Origin: Arthrobacter globiformis NBRC 12137
Lineage (GTDB): Bacteria; Actinomycetota; Actinomycetes; Actinomycetales; Micrococcaceae
NCBI RefSeq assembly: GCF_000238915.1
Contig: NZ_BAEG01000091.1
Span: 57,133-121,132 of the forward strand
Direction of reading: 5' to 3'
Length of the DNA: 64,000 nt
Of this stretch, positions 53,240 to 62,741 are shown one piece after another (within the stretch, counting starts at the first letter, position 1; every line of letters starts with the position of its first letter). A program made the position numbers and the translations under genes. The notes beneath the pieces were generated by a model, which had not been told where the DNA came from, did no database searches, and saw only the letters and a program-made list of their open reading frames with translations.

Positions 53240-53497
53240 GTGGACGTTCTTCATGTGATTCTGCAGATCCTGCTGGGCATTACCAGCCTTCTGCTGACCC
53301 TGCTCATCCTGCTCCACAAGGGACGCGGCGGTGGCCTGTCGGACATGTTCGGCGGCGGAATGAGCTCGGGATTGTCCTCCTCCGGTGTTGCTGAGCGCAA
53401 CCTGAACAGGTTCACCATTATCCTCGGCGTCACCTGGGGCGTTGTGATCATCGCCCTTGGCCTCCTCATGCGCTTCACAGGTGTGGCTGACTCCTAA
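53240..53497 (+). CDS. secG: Preprotein translocase subunit SecG
   Basis: This 85-residue protein has two membrane helices, about residues 2-24 and 55-76. The conserved loop HKGRGGGLSDMFGGG lies between them. It stabilises the SecYE channel. Placement after tpiA is the classical actinobacterial and Firmicute order. GTG 53240 is preceded by GGAAAGG. A strong terminator closes the gap-pgk-tpiA-secG unit. Confidence 0.96.
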   Translation: MDVLHVILQILLGITSLLLTLLILLHKGRGGGLSDMFGGGMSSGLSSSGVAERNLNRFTIILGVTWGVVIIALGLLMRFTGVADS

Positions 53498-53518
53498 CGC
53501 TGTCTCAGCCACCAGCAG

Positions 53519-53565
53519 AAAAGCCCGGCCCAGTCAGGATCCGTTGCTGATTGGGCCGGGCTTTT
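53519..53565 (+). terminator. Rho-independent terminator of the gap operon
   Basis: A stem of up to 19 bp (AAAAGCCCGGCCCAGTCAG with CTGATTGGGCCGGGCTTTT) ends in TTTT, 21 bp after the secG stop. Confidence 0.92.
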
Positions 53566-53647
53566 CGTGCCGCCAGGGCGAACGGCAGACTAAACTGTCG
53601 CTATCGGACCTAACGGCAACGCCGCCATTAGCAGCGAGGGAGTTCCC

Positions 53648-54025
53648 ATGGTGCATTCCTCTTCAGGATTCCGCGGCACCCGCGTGGGTGTCATTCAAGG
53701 GGCCGGATTGAAGAACCAGGGGGATGATCCTCTCGGGGAGCCCCTGCCGCGTATTTGTGTGTCCTATTGGTGCGCCATGGGCCATGAGACGCGGCCTGTT
53801 TTTCTTAAGTTGCCGGACGACCAGATTCCGGACGTGTGGGACTGCCGCCAGTGCGGCCGGCCGGCGTCGCGCAATCCCGGCGCCGTGGTGCCCGGCGAAA
53901 CCCAGGAAGAGGGCTTCAAGACCCACCTGGAATACGTTAAAGAAAGACGCTCCAGCCAGGACGCCGAAGACGTTCTGGCTGGAGCGCTGCAGCGGCTAAG
54001 AGCCGGCCGGCGCCTTCCTGACTAG
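53648..54025 (+). CDS. rbpA: RNA polymerase-binding protein RbpA
   Basis: This 125-residue actinobacterial transcription activator binds sigma factor and promoter DNA and stabilises open complexes of group 1 and 2 sigma factors. Recognisable parts are the N-terminal tail with RGTRVGVIQGAG, the core beta-barrel (CVSYWCAMGHETRPVF to DCRQCGRPA, with paired cysteines that can hold zinc), and the basic linker/sigma-interacting helix (THLEYVKERRS). TAAACT (53591-53596) is a likely -10, and GAGGGAG precedes ATG 53648. The last 30 bp overlap the convergent pgl gene. Confidence 0.97.
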   Translation: MVHSSSGFRGTRVGVIQGAGLKNQGDDPLGEPLPRICVSYWCAMGHETRPVFLKLPDDQIPDVWDCRQCGRPASRNPGAVVPGETQEEGFKTHLEYVKERRSSQDAEDVLAGALQRLRAGRRLPD

Positions 54026-54826
54026 CTGTTCAGGAACGCGCGAGGCCGCGTTTTCGTCGATCAGCCACAGCGTCCGGGACCGTCCTGCGGGACCGGACGC
54101 GGGCACCTGCACCGGATTGGCCCCGGCCAGGGCCAGGCCCACTGCACCGGCCTTGTCTTCGCCGGCGACCACCATCCACACCTCCGCGGCGGTGTTGATC
54201 GCCGGCAGGGTCAAGGAAATGCGCTCTGGCGGCGGCTTGGGGGAGTTGCGGACCCCCACCACAGTAAGCTGCTTCTCGCGGATGCCGGCCTGCTCCGGGA
54301 ACAGGGACGCGACGTGCGCGTCAGGCCCCACACCGAGCAGGACGACGTCGAACCGGGGAAGCCTGCCCGGCTCCTCGGGACGGTCGTCCGAGGCATCCGC
54401 GGCGTGCTCGGCAGCTGCCGCCTCGCTGAGCCGGCGCGCGTAGTCCTCAGCGGCCTGTTCCGGTGATCCAAAGTCATCGGTAGACCCCGGCACGTGAACC
54501 CTCGCGGGATCAACATCGATGTGCTTCAGAAGCGCCTCCTGGGCCTGGAACGCATTGCGGTCCGGGTCCTGGGAGCCGACAAAGCGTTCGTCACCCCACC
54601 AGAAGTTCACCTTGGCCCAGTCCACCGCCGGCGCAGCCGGCGAATCCGCCACGGCCTTCAGCGTTCCGATGCCCACCGTGCCTCCGGTAAGCACCACCGT
54701 CGCTTCGCCGAACCGGTCCTGCACATCCACGAGCTTGGTGATCAGGCGGGCCGCGATGGCGGCCATGAGTACAGAAGAGTCAGGATGGATGCTTACTCTG
54801 GGCTCAGCGCTCACTGGGACGGACAC
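53996..54826 (-). CDS. pgl: 6-phosphogluconolactonase
   Basis: This 276-residue enzyme hydrolyses 6-phosphogluconolactone, the second step of the oxidative pentose-phosphate pathway. The conserved parts are VVLTGGTVGI (about residue 45), NFWWGDERFV (about 74) and VVLLGVGPDAHVASLFP (about 165). The start overlaps the opcA end by 23 bp. It is the last gene of the tkt operon, and its 3' end overlaps rbpA. Confidence 0.95.
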   Translation of the reverse strand: MSVPVSAEPRVSIHPDSSVLMAAIAARLITKLVDVQDRFGEATVVLTGGTVGIGTLKAVADSPAAPAVDWAKVNFWWGDERFVGSQDPDRNAFQAQEALLKHIDVDPARVHVPGSTDDFGSPEQAAEDYARRLSEAAAAEHAADASDDRPEEPGRLPRFDVVLLGVGPDAHVASLFPEQAGIREKQLTVVGVRNSPKPPPERISLTLPAINTAAEVWMVVAGEDKAGAVGLALAGANPVQVPASGPAGRSRTLWLIDENAASRVPEQLVRKAPAGS

Positions 54827-55745
54827 TCCTTAGATTGGTACGGGGCAGTCCAATAGTAATCACTTCGCCGAAGACTTCGTCGGGGTCGAGGCGGCGCAGT
54901 TCTTCGGCGAGGCAGTCGCGGAGGCTGCGCCGCGGCAGCGAGATCCGTTGTGCGGGCTGGCCTGGCTGGGTGAGTTCGGCGACGGAGAGTCCGGGGCGGA
55001 AGAGCTGGACGTCCCCGCCAGGGCGGGTGAGCCGGACCCGGCGGATGCCGGTGCCGGCCGGGTCGGCGACGATCGTGACCGGGGCGTCCAAGGACAGGGT
55101 CAGCCAGGCCGCGAGCAGGATGGTGCTGGGCGAGTCCGAGGCGCCCTCGACCGCCACGGCAGTGACGGGCGAGGAGTCGGCCTGGTCCAGGACCGCGGCG
55201 AGCTGGATGCGCCAGTTCGTCAGCCGGGTCCAAGCCAGGTCGGTATCGCCGGCCTTGTAGGTGTTCCGGATGTTTTCCAGGGCCACCTGGGGTTCGGCCT
55301 CATTCGCCGAATCCGTGATCCTGCGGTGCGCGATCCGGCCGATCGAGGTTTCGGACGCGTTCTTCGGTGCCCCGTGCGGCCACCAGGCCACGATCGGGGC
55401 GTCGGGCAGCAGCAGCGCGGCGACGAGGGACTCGCTTTCCTCGGCGAGTTCACCGAAGCCGCGCAGCACGATGACCTCGGACGCGCCGGCGTCCCCGCCG
55501 ACCCGGATCTGCGCGTCGAGGCGGTTCGGCGCGGAGGAGCCGGCGTCGGCGAGGACGATGATCCGGCAGGGGTGTTCGCGGCTGGCCTCGTTGGCCGCCT
55601 CGATCGCTTCTTCCTCGAGCCCGGATTTGGTGACCACCACGAGGGTTAGGACCCGGCCTAGGGCGATCACGCCGCCCTGCTCGCGCAGGGACTGGATCTT
55701 CTTGGAAACGTTCGAGGTGGTGGTGTTCGGCAGGTCTACGATCAT
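54804..55745 (-). CDS. opcA: Glucose-6-phosphate dehydrogenase assembly protein OpcA
   Basis: This 313-residue protein activates glucose-6-phosphate dehydrogenase in actinobacteria and cyanobacteria and responds to redox state in the latter. The N-terminal MIVDLPNTTTSNVSKKI is typical of the actinobacterial form. The C-terminal end (CLAEELRRLDPDEVFGEVI) is the conserved domain. Its ATG overlaps the zwf stop (ATGA), which fits a stoichiometric partner. Confidence 0.95.
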   Translation of the reverse strand: MIVDLPNTTTSNVSKKIQSLREQGGVIALGRVLTLVVVTKSGLEEEAIEAANEASREHPCRIIVLADAGSSAPNRLDAQIRVGGDAGASEVIVLRGFGELAEESESLVAALLLPDAPIVAWWPHGAPKNASETSIGRIAHRRITDSANEAEPQVALENIRNTYKAGDTDLAWTRLTNWRIQLAAVLDQADSSPVTAVAVEGASDSPSTILLAAWLTLSLDAPVTIVADPAGTGIRRVRLTRPGGDVQLFRPGLSVAELTQPGQPAQRISLPRRSLRDCLAEELRRLDPDEVFGEVITIGLPRTNLRSVRPSER

Positions 55746-57301
55746 GGCCTTCTCCAGGTGCGTCCGTCGCGGGCTAGCAGCTCATCCGCCGAGGCCGGGC
55801 CCCAGCTGCCGGGTGCGTACGGCTCGGGCTGTTCGCCCAGGCCGGCCCAGTACTCTTCGAAGGGGTCCAGGATCTTCCAGGACAGCTCCACTTCCTCGTG
55901 CCGGGGGAACAGCGGCGGCTCGCCGAGGAGCACGTCCAGGATCAGCCGCTCGTAGGCTTCGGGGCTGGACTCGGTGAACGAGTGCCCGTAGCCGAAGTCC
56001 ATGGTCACGTCCCGGACTTCCATCTGGGTGCCGGGGACCTTGGACCCGAACCGGATCGTGGCGCCCTCGTCGGGCTGGACGCGGATGACTACCGCGTTCT
56101 GGCCGAAATCGTCGTCGCCGTGGTCACGGAAGAGCAGGTTCGGTGCCCGCTTGAACACCACCGCGATCTCCGTCACGCGGCGGCCGAGCCGTTTGCCGGC
56201 GCGCAGGTAGAACGGCACCCCGTTCCAGCGCCGGGTGTTGATGTCCACCCGGATCGCGGCATAGGTTTCGGTGGTCGAGTCGGCCGGGATGCCCTCTTCT
56301 TCCAGATACCCCTGGACCTGCTCCCCGCCCTGCCAGCCGCCGGCGAACTGCCCGCGGGCCGAATGCGTGGACAGGTCCTCCGGTAGCCTCACCGCGGCCA
56401 GGACCTTTTCCTTCTCCGCGCGCAGGTCATCGGCGTTGAAGGAGATGGGCTCCTCCATCGCGGTGAGGGCGAGCAGCTGGAGAAGGTGGTTCTGGATCAC
56501 GTCGCGGGCCGCGCCCACGCCGTCGTAATACCCTGCCCGGCCACCGGTGCCGATGTCCTCGGCCATGGTGATCTGCACGTGGTCCACGTAGTTCGCGTTC
56601 CAGAGCGGTTCGAAGAGCTGGTTCGCGAAGCGCAGCGCCAGGATGTTCTGGACCGTCTCCTTGCCCAGGTAGTGGTCGATCCGGAACACCGCGTCCTGCG
56701 GGAACACCGATTCGACGATGTCGTTCAGCTGCCGGGCCGATTCGAGGTCGTGTCCGAACGGCTTCTCGATCACCACCCGCCGCCACTTCTCGCCCTCGGC
56801 CTGCGCCAGGCCGTGCTTGGACAGCTGCCGGCAGACCTGCTCGAAGGCCTTCGGCGGGATCGAGAGGTAGAACGCGTGGTTGCCGCGGGTGCCGCGGTTC
56901 TCGTCGAGTTCCTTGATCGTCTCGCCGAGCCGCTCAAAGGCGGCGTCGTCGTCGAACGCGCCCTGCACGAACCGGATGCCCTCGGAGAGCTGGTTCCAGA
57001 CCGCCTCATCGAACGGGGTCCGTGCGTAGGACTTCACGGCGTCCTTCACCTCGGAGGCGAAGTCCTCGTTGTCCCAGTCCCGCCGGCCGAAACCGACCAG
57101 CGCGAAGCTGGGCGGCAGCAGGCCGCGGTTGGCGAGGTCATACACGGCGGGCATGAGCTTTTTACGGGCAAGGTCCCCCGTGACGCCGAAGAGCACAAGC
57201 GAGGACGGTCCGGCAATCCGGTTCAGCCGCCGGTCCCGCGGATCCCGCAAGGGGTTCCCGGACCGGCTGGCTGGCCTTTTGCCGTTCAAAGTATCTGGCA
57301 T
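55742..57301 (-). CDS. zwf: Glucose-6-phosphate 1-dehydrogenase
   Basis: This 519-residue enzyme has the NADP-binding GVTGDLARKKLMPAVYDL (about residue 38). The active-site motif RIDHYLGKETVQN (about 208) contains the substrate Lys/His. The N-terminal 25 residues (RPASRSGNPLRDPRDRR) are basic and variable. It makes NADPH and the lactone handled by pgl. It starts 15 bp after the pgi stop. Confidence 0.97.
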   Translation of the reverse strand: MPDTLNGKRPASRSGNPLRDPRDRRLNRIAGPSSLVLFGVTGDLARKKLMPAVYDLANRGLLPPSFALVGFGRRDWDNEDFASEVKDAVKSYARTPFDEAVWNQLSEGIRFVQGAFDDDAAFERLGETIKELDENRGTRGNHAFYLSIPPKAFEQVCRQLSKHGLAQAEGEKWRRVVIEKPFGHDLESARQLNDIVESVFPQDAVFRIDHYLGKETVQNILALRFANQLFEPLWNANYVDHVQITMAEDIGTGGRAGYYDGVGAARDVIQNHLLQLLALTAMEEPISFNADDLRAEKEKVLAAVRLPEDLSTHSARGQFAGGWQGGEQVQGYLEEEGIPADSTTETYAAIRVDINTRRWNGVPFYLRAGKRLGRRVTEIAVVFKRAPNLLFRDHGDDDFGQNAVVIRVQPDEGATIRFGSKVPGTQMEVRDVTMDFGYGHSFTESSPEAYERLILDVLLGEPPLFPRHEEVELSWKILDPFEEYWAGLGEQPEPYAPGSWGPASADELLARDGRTWRRP

Positions 57302-57316
57302 GGTTTATTCGGTGCC

Positions 57317-58951
57317 TTAGCTCTCAGTGGCGGATGCTGCCTTGCTGGCCAGCGACGAAACGATCTCCTGCAGCTGGGCAACGCCCGCTGCCCGGTCGGT
57401 CAGGTGCAGGCGCAGGACGGGCCGGCCGTGCTCGCCCAGGACCTGGGCGTCACCGGCGGCCTGGGCCGCGATCAGCTCGCCGAAGGTGAACGGACGCTCG
57501 GGAATGGTGAGGTCCTGCGCGGACGCCGCCGTGACCTGCAGGAAGACACCGATGGCGGGACCGCCCTTGTGGAACTGGCCGGTGGAGTGCAGGAACCGCG
57601 GTCCCCAGCCGAAGGTGACCGGACGGCCGCTCACGGCGGCGAGCTCGTCCCGGACACCCTCGAGCTGTGCGTAGGCCAGGCGGTCGAAGTATGCCTGGAC
57701 GCTCAGGTAGCCGTCGCCGCCGAGCTGGGCCAGCAGCTCCGAAACCGCATCCGCTGCCGTGGCAGCGTCGCCCAGCCACTCACCGCCGCGGACCTCGATC
57801 GCGCCGTCCACGAAGGCAGCCGGCGTCGGTTCCGGCTGCGCGTCCAGCAGTCCGCGGGCAGCCATCTTGGCGGCTTCGACGTCGGGCTGGTCAAACGGGT
57901 TGATGCCCAACAGCCGCCCGGCCACGGCGGTGGCGAATTCCCACACCATCATCTGCGAGGCGAGGCCCCCGGCAATGGCAACTTCGTTCTCGCCGAGTTC
58001 AACGTCAACATCCGTGCTGACCAGACGGACCACCAGGACGTCCTCAGCGCCGGAGCTAACCTCCGGAGCGTTCGGGCCCGCGACCACCGGCAGGATGCCG
58101 GTGCCGAGCTTGCCCGTGGATTCTGCGATGAGCTGCTCAGCCCAGTCAGCAAATCCGACGATCCCGGAGCCGTCCTCCGCGATGACGACCTTGTTGCGCA
58201 GCGGGTTGGTGCCGCCCAGGGCAGCACCGAGGACCAGCCCGATGTTCTCGGGTGCGTCCTCGTTCAGGATCTCGGCGGCTTCCTCCGCCTCGTCCAGCAG
58301 GGCCGCGATGTCCACGCCGGCCAGGCCCGACGGCACAAGGCCGAACGCGGTCAGCGCGGAGAAGCGGCCGCCCACGTTCGGGTCCGCGTTGAACACGGCC
58401 CGGTACCCGGCCTCACGGGACGCCTTGTCCAGCGGCGAACCCGGATCGGTGACGATGATGATCCGGCTTGCGGCATCGATCCCGGCGTCGCTGAACGCCT
58501 TCTCGAAAACCCTCCGCTGGGAATCAGTCTCAACAGTGGAACCGGACTTGGAGGAGACCACGATGGCGGTTTCCGTCAGACGGTCCGCAAGGGCAGCAGC
58601 GACCTGTTCGGGGTCGGTGCTGTCCAGCACGGTCAGCTCGACGCCAGCGGTGCCGGCGATGACTTCCGGAGCAAGGGACGACCCGCCCATGCCGCACAGG
58701 ACAATACGGGTCACCCCCTCGGCCTTCAGGGCGTCCCGGAGTTCCAGAATGCCGTCCACCAGGGGCCGGGAGACGGTGGCCGCCTCGACCCAGCCAAGGC
58801 GGATGGCCGACTCGGACTCCGCATCCGGACCCCACAGGGTGTGGTCCTTGGCGAAGATGCGGGTGGCAACCCGGTCTTCCACGAGGGCGGGCAGGTGCTG
58901 CTCAAGAGCCTTCCGGGCGGCACCGGTGGCGTCGTAGCTGAGTGTGCTCAT
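57317..58951 (-). CDS. pgi: Glucose-6-phosphate isomerase
   Basis: This 544-residue enzyme has the SIS-fold motif CGMGGSSLAPEVI (about residue 87) and VVSSKSGSTVETDS (about 131), which bind the sugar phosphate. The catalytic-region sequence GWGPRFLHSTGQFHKGG lies near residue 452. The sequence is of the actinobacterial form found between tal and zwf, fairly diverged from E. coli Pgi. It links fructose 6-phosphate made by transaldolase and transketolase back to glucose 6-phosphate for zwf, allowing a cyclic pentose-phosphate flow. Confidence 0.95.
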   Translation of the reverse strand: MSTLSYDATGAARKALEQHLPALVEDRVATRIFAKDHTLWGPDAESESAIRLGWVEAATVSRPLVDGILELRDALKAEGVTRIVLCGMGGSSLAPEVIAGTAGVELTVLDSTDPEQVAAALADRLTETAIVVSSKSGSTVETDSQRRVFEKAFSDAGIDAASRIIIVTDPGSPLDKASREAGYRAVFNADPNVGGRFSALTAFGLVPSGLAGVDIAALLDEAEEAAEILNEDAPENIGLVLGAALGGTNPLRNKVVIAEDGSGIVGFADWAEQLIAESTGKLGTGILPVVAGPNAPEVSSGAEDVLVVRLVSTDVDVELGENEVAIAGGLASQMMVWEFATAVAGRLLGINPFDQPDVEAAKMAARGLLDAQPEPTPAAFVDGAIEVRGGEWLGDAATAADAVSELLAQLGGDGYLSVQAYFDRLAYAQLEGVRDELAAVSGRPVTFGWGPRFLHSTGQFHKGGPAIGVFLQVTAASAQDLTIPERPFTFGELIAAQAAGDAQVLGEHGRPVLRLHLTDRAAGVAQLQEIVSSLASKAASATES

Positions 58952-58957
58952 TGTGGA

Positions 58958-60076
58958 CTAGGAAGCCTTCCGTGCAGTGGCGAGGGCACCTTCAACATCG
59001 GCCAGCAGTTCCTTCCAGCTGGCAACAAACTTGTCCAGGCCTTCGGATTCCAGCAGGGCGACGACCTCGTTGTAGGACACACCGAGGGCGTCGAGGGCGT
59101 TGAGGGTGGCGTTCGCTTCATCGTAGCCGTTGGTGATGGTGTCGCCGGTGACCACGCCGTGGTCGAAGGTGGCGTCCAGGGTCTTCTCCGGCATCGTGTT
59201 CACGACGCCGGGGGCGACGAGTTCGGTGACGTAGAGGGTGTCCGGGTAGGCCGGGTCCTTCACGCCGGTGGAAGCCCACAGCGGGCGCTGCGGCAGGGCG
59301 CCGGCCTGGGCCAGGACTGCCCAGCGTTCGGTGGAGAAGAGCTCCTCGTACACCTGGTACGCGAGGCGGGCGTTGGCAACGCCGGCCTTGCCCTTGAGGG
59401 CCTTGGCTTCCTGGGTGCCGATGGCGTCCAGGCGCTTGTCGATTTCGGTGTCCACGCGGGAGACGAAGAACGACGCGACCGAGTGGATCTTGGAGAGGTC
59501 GTGGCCGTTGTCCTTGGCCTGCTCCAGGCCGCTCTGGAAGGCGTTGATGACGGCGCGGTAGCGCTCGAGGGAGAAGATCAGGGTCACGTTGACGCTGATG
59601 CCCTCGGCCAGGGTTGCCGTGATGGCTTCCAGGCCCTCAAGCGTGGCCGGGATCTTGATGTGGACGTTGTCGCGGTTGACCTTCTTGTAGAGGTGCTTCG
59701 CTTCGGCGATGGTGCCGGCGGTGTCCCAGGCGAGGCGGGGGTCCACCTCGATGGAGACACGGCCGTCGACACCCTTGGTTGCCGCGGCGACCGGGGCGAA
59801 GAGGTCGCAGGCGTCGGCGACGTCCGTCGTCGTGATCTCGAAGATGGTCTCTTCGATGGAGGCGCCGGCAGCGGCCTGGGCCGCGATGGTGGCGTCGTAG
59901 TCCGTGCCGGAGGTGATGGCGGCGTGGAAGATGCTGGGGTTCGTGGTGACACCCACGACGTTCTTCTCTTCGATCAGCTTCTGCAGCGTGCCTGTCTTGA
60001 GGCGGCCGCGGGAGAGGTCGTCGAGCCAGATGGATACGCCGGCGTCGGAAAGCTGCTGGGTGGGAGTGCTAGTCAT
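58958..60076 (-). CDS. tal: Transaldolase
   Basis: This 372-residue enzyme moves a dihydroxyacetone unit between sedoheptulose 7-phosphate and glyceraldehyde 3-phosphate. VSIWLDDLSR (about residue 12) and GVTTNPSIF (about 38) are the family N-terminus. VSIEVDPRLA (about 106) and the Schiff-base lysine in HIKIPATLEGL (about 142) form the active site. The ATG at 60076 has GGAG upstream; codons further upstream in frame are not family-like. It starts 31 bp after the tkt stop. Confidence 0.97.
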   Translation of the reverse strand: MTSTPTQQLSDAGVSIWLDDLSRGRLKTGTLQKLIEEKNVVGVTTNPSIFHAAITSGTDYDATIAAQAAAGASIEETIFEITTTDVADACDLFAPVAAATKGVDGRVSIEVDPRLAWDTAGTIAEAKHLYKKVNRDNVHIKIPATLEGLEAITATLAEGISVNVTLIFSLERYRAVINAFQSGLEQAKDNGHDLSKIHSVASFFVSRVDTEIDKRLDAIGTQEAKALKGKAGVANARLAYQVYEELFSTERWAVLAQAGALPQRPLWASTGVKDPAYPDTLYVTELVAPGVVNTMPEKTLDATFDHGVVTGDTITNGYDEANATLNALDALGVSYNEVVALLESEGLDKFVASWKELLADVEGALATARKAS

Positions 60077-60107
60077 TTCTAATCTCCTTGAACTGTGGGG
60101 GAGTCTG

Positions 60108-62234
60108 TCAGGACTGGAGTCCGGCGAGGGAGTCCTTGGCGGCGGCGGCAACTGCTTCCGCGGTGATGCCGAACTCCTGGAACAGGCGCTTGTAGTCGGC
60201 GGATGCGCCGTAGTGCTCGAGGCTGACGGAGCGGCCGGCGTCGCCGACGAATTCCTTCCAGCCCAGGGCAAGACCTGCCTCGACAGAGACGCGGGCCTTG
60301 ACCGCTGCGGGCAGGACTGCCTCGCGGTAGGCGGCGTCCTGCTTGTTGAACCACTCAACGCACGGCATGGACACGACGCGGGTGGCGATGCCTTCGGCCT
60401 GCAGGGCTTCGCGGGCCTGGACGGCCAGCTGGACCTCGGAGCCGGTGGCGATCAGGATGACCTGCGCGTCCACGGTCTTGCCGTCCTTGGACGCCTCGGC
60501 CAGCACGTAGCCGCCCTTGGCGACGCCTGCGGTCGAACCGAAGGTGTCACCCTCGGCGGCGCCTTCGCCACGCTCGTAGGTGGGGATGTTCTGGCGGGTC
60601 AGGACGATGCCGGCCGGGTTCTCGTGGTTCTCCAGCATGGTCTTCCAGGCTGCCGCGACCTCGTTGGCGTCGCCCGGACGGACGACGTCGAGGCCGACGA
60701 TGGCGCGCAGCGAGGCGAGCTGCTCAACCGGCTGGTGGGTGGGGCCGTCCTCGCCGAGGCCGATGGAGTCGTGCGTCCAGACATACAGGGACGGCACACC
60801 CATCAGGGCGCCGAGGCGGATGGCGGGACGCTGGTAGTCGCTGAAGATCAGGAACGTGCCGGAGAACGCGCGGGTCTTGCCGTGCAGGCTGATGCCGTTC
60901 ACGATCGAGGCTGCGGCGTGCTCGCGGATGCCGAAGTGCAGCACGCGGCCGTACGGGTTGCCGGACCAGGCGTTGGTCTGCTTGCCGGCGGGAACGAACG
61001 ACGGCGAGCCCTCGATCGTGGTGTTGTTGGACTCCGCGAGGTCTGCCGAGCCGCCCCAGAGTTCCGGCATGACCGGGCCGATGGCGTTCAGGACCTTGCC
61101 GGACGCGGCGCGGGTGGAGACGTCCTTGCCGGCCGGGAAGACCGGCAGTGCGCCGTCGAGCTCTGCGGGGAGCTGGCGGGCCTCGACGCGCTCCAGCAGG
61201 GCAGCGGCTTCCGGGTTGGCGGACTGCCAGGCGGAGAAGGACTCTTCCCATTCCTTGCGGGCGTGGGCGCCGCGGTCGACGACGGCGCGGGCGTGGGCCA
61301 GCACGTCCTCGTCCACCTCGAAGGACTTCTCGGGGTCGAAGCCGAGGACGTTCTTCAGTGCTGCCACTTCTTCCGAACCCAGGGCCGAGCCGTGGATCTT
61401 GCCGGTGTTCTGCTTCTTCGGGGCCGGGTAGCCGATGATGGTGCGCAGCGAGATGATGGACGGCTTGGAGGTCTCAGCCTTGGCAGCCAGCAGCGCGGAG
61501 TAGAGCTCCTGGACGTCTTCCTTGTAGTCGCCGGTCTTGGTCCAGTCCACGCGCTGGGTGTGCCAGCCGTAGGCTTCGTAGCGCTTGAGGACGTCCTCGG
61601 TGAAGGCGATGTCGGTGTCGTCCTCGATGGAGATGTGGTTCTCGTCGTAGATGACCACGAGGTTGCCGAGTTCCTGGTGGCCGGCCAGGGACGAAGCCTC
61701 GGAGGTCACGCCTTCCTGGAGGTCGCCGTCGGAAGCGATGACCCAGATGGTGTGGTCGAACGGGCTGGTGCCGGCGGGAGCATCGGCGTCGAACAGGCCG
61801 CGCTGGCGGCGCTGGGAGTAGGCAAAGCCCACGGACGAGGCCAGGCCCTGGCCCAGCGGACCGGTGGTGATTTCCACGCCGGCGGTGTGCTTGTATTCGG
61901 GGTGGCCCGGGGTCAGCGAGCCCCAGGTGCGCAGCGCTTCGAGGTCCTTCAGTTCCAGGCCATAGCCGGAGAGGAACAGCTGGATGTACAGCGTCAGGGA
62001 CGTGTGGCCGGGGGAGAGGATGAAACGGTCACGGCCGATCCAGTCCGGGTTCTTCGGGTCGTGCCGCATCAGCTTCTGGAACAGCAGGTAAGCGGCCGGA
62101 GCCAGGCTCATTGCCGTGCCGGGGTGGCCGTTGCCCACCTTCTCAACGGCGTCGGCGGCCAGGACACGCACAGTGTCAACGGCGCGCTGGTCGAGGTCGG
62201 TCCAAGTCAGTTCTTGCTCTTTCAAATGTGCCAC
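60108..62234 (-). CDS. tkt: Transketolase
   Basis: This 708-residue thiamine-diphosphate enzyme moves two-carbon units between sugar phosphates. The thiamine-diphosphate motif GDGDLQEGVTSE lies near residue 167, GNGHPGTAMSLAP near 37 is the substrate/cofactor loop, and EDGPTHQPVEQLASLR near 495 is the pyrimidine-domain signature with the catalytic Glu region just before. It is the first gene of tkt-tal-pgi-zwf-opcA-pgl. Its promoter must lie in the 507-bp gap shared with ctaB; no single strong match was identified. Confidence 0.98.
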   Translation of the reverse strand: MAHLKEQELTWTDLDQRAVDTVRVLAADAVEKVGNGHPGTAMSLAPAAYLLFQKLMRHDPKNPDWIGRDRFILSPGHTSLTLYIQLFLSGYGLELKDLEALRTWGSLTPGHPEYKHTAGVEITTGPLGQGLASSVGFAYSQRRQRGLFDADAPAGTSPFDHTIWVIASDGDLQEGVTSEASSLAGHQELGNLVVIYDENHISIEDDTDIAFTEDVLKRYEAYGWHTQRVDWTKTGDYKEDVQELYSALLAAKAETSKPSIISLRTIIGYPAPKKQNTGKIHGSALGSEEVAALKNVLGFDPEKSFEVDEDVLAHARAVVDRGAHARKEWEESFSAWQSANPEAAALLERVEARQLPAELDGALPVFPAGKDVSTRAASGKVLNAIGPVMPELWGGSADLAESNNTTIEGSPSFVPAGKQTNAWSGNPYGRVLHFGIREHAAASIVNGISLHGKTRAFSGTFLIFSDYQRPAIRLGALMGVPSLYVWTHDSIGLGEDGPTHQPVEQLASLRAIVGLDVVRPGDANEVAAAWKTMLENHENPAGIVLTRQNIPTYERGEGAAEGDTFGSTAGVAKGGYVLAEASKDGKTVDAQVILIATGSEVQLAVQAREALQAEGIATRVVSMPCVEWFNKQDAAYREAVLPAAVKARVSVEAGLALGWKEFVGDAGRSVSLEHYGASADYKRLFQEFGITAEAVAAAAKDSLAGLQS

Positions 62235-62741
62235 GTAACCGGGCCCCTCTCTGTGTTAACGACAAGCGGTAATGACACACAGCGGCAGGGCATAATTGGT
62301 GCCCGCTGCATTTGTGCCTACCAGCCGTTCACCATTGAAACGTTGATCTTCATTCAGTCGCCGGACTGTATGGAATGCGGTTTCTTGCCCGTCTTCCAGT
62401 GTGCGCTGATCTGCAGACAGCTTAGCTCTATTCCACACTTCGAGCGGCCAAAATCTCACTAGTTGGACGCAATTTCTCTTTTGTGAATCTCACGTGCCGT
62501 GAGGCTGCGTTAATGTGATTGAAGCAAGCACGAACGAATCATTTTCAGTGATTTCCCGTCACACACCGATGCCAGCGATCCACGCGGGACCGCGGTATGA
62601 TATCGGGAGGCCACCGGCGGACAGGGCGGGCTCAAATGCGCACATGACAGCCCAGCCACCGCCGTTGAGGGATCGGTCCGGACCGCGTGTCCAGACGGAC
62701 CGATCAGTTAAACAGCCAGACAGAAACAGAGTGACTGCCAC
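62235..62741. other. Divergent intergenic region between tkt and ctaB
   Basis: This 507-bp region has lower GC than its surroundings and no convincing gene. It should hold the divergent tkt and ctaB promoters. TATGAT at 62596-62601 is the best -10 candidate for ctaB, without a good -35. The tkt side has only weak candidates. The ctaB leader contains a perfect inverted repeat at 62671-62705. Confidence 0.5.
62671..62705 (+). promoter_or_regulatory. Inverted repeat upstream of ctaB
   Basis: GATCGGTCCG (62671-62680) and CGGACCGATC (62696-62705) are exact complements around a 15-nt loop, 36 bp before the ctaB start. It may be an operator or a leader hairpin. Confidence 0.55.

Noticed and set aside
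56486..62462. Two very long plus-strand frames opposite the zwf-pgi-tal-tkt genes (about 1200 and 850 codons)
   Set aside because: They span several real minus-strand genes and their intergenic gaps, show no motifs and only mirror codon bias.
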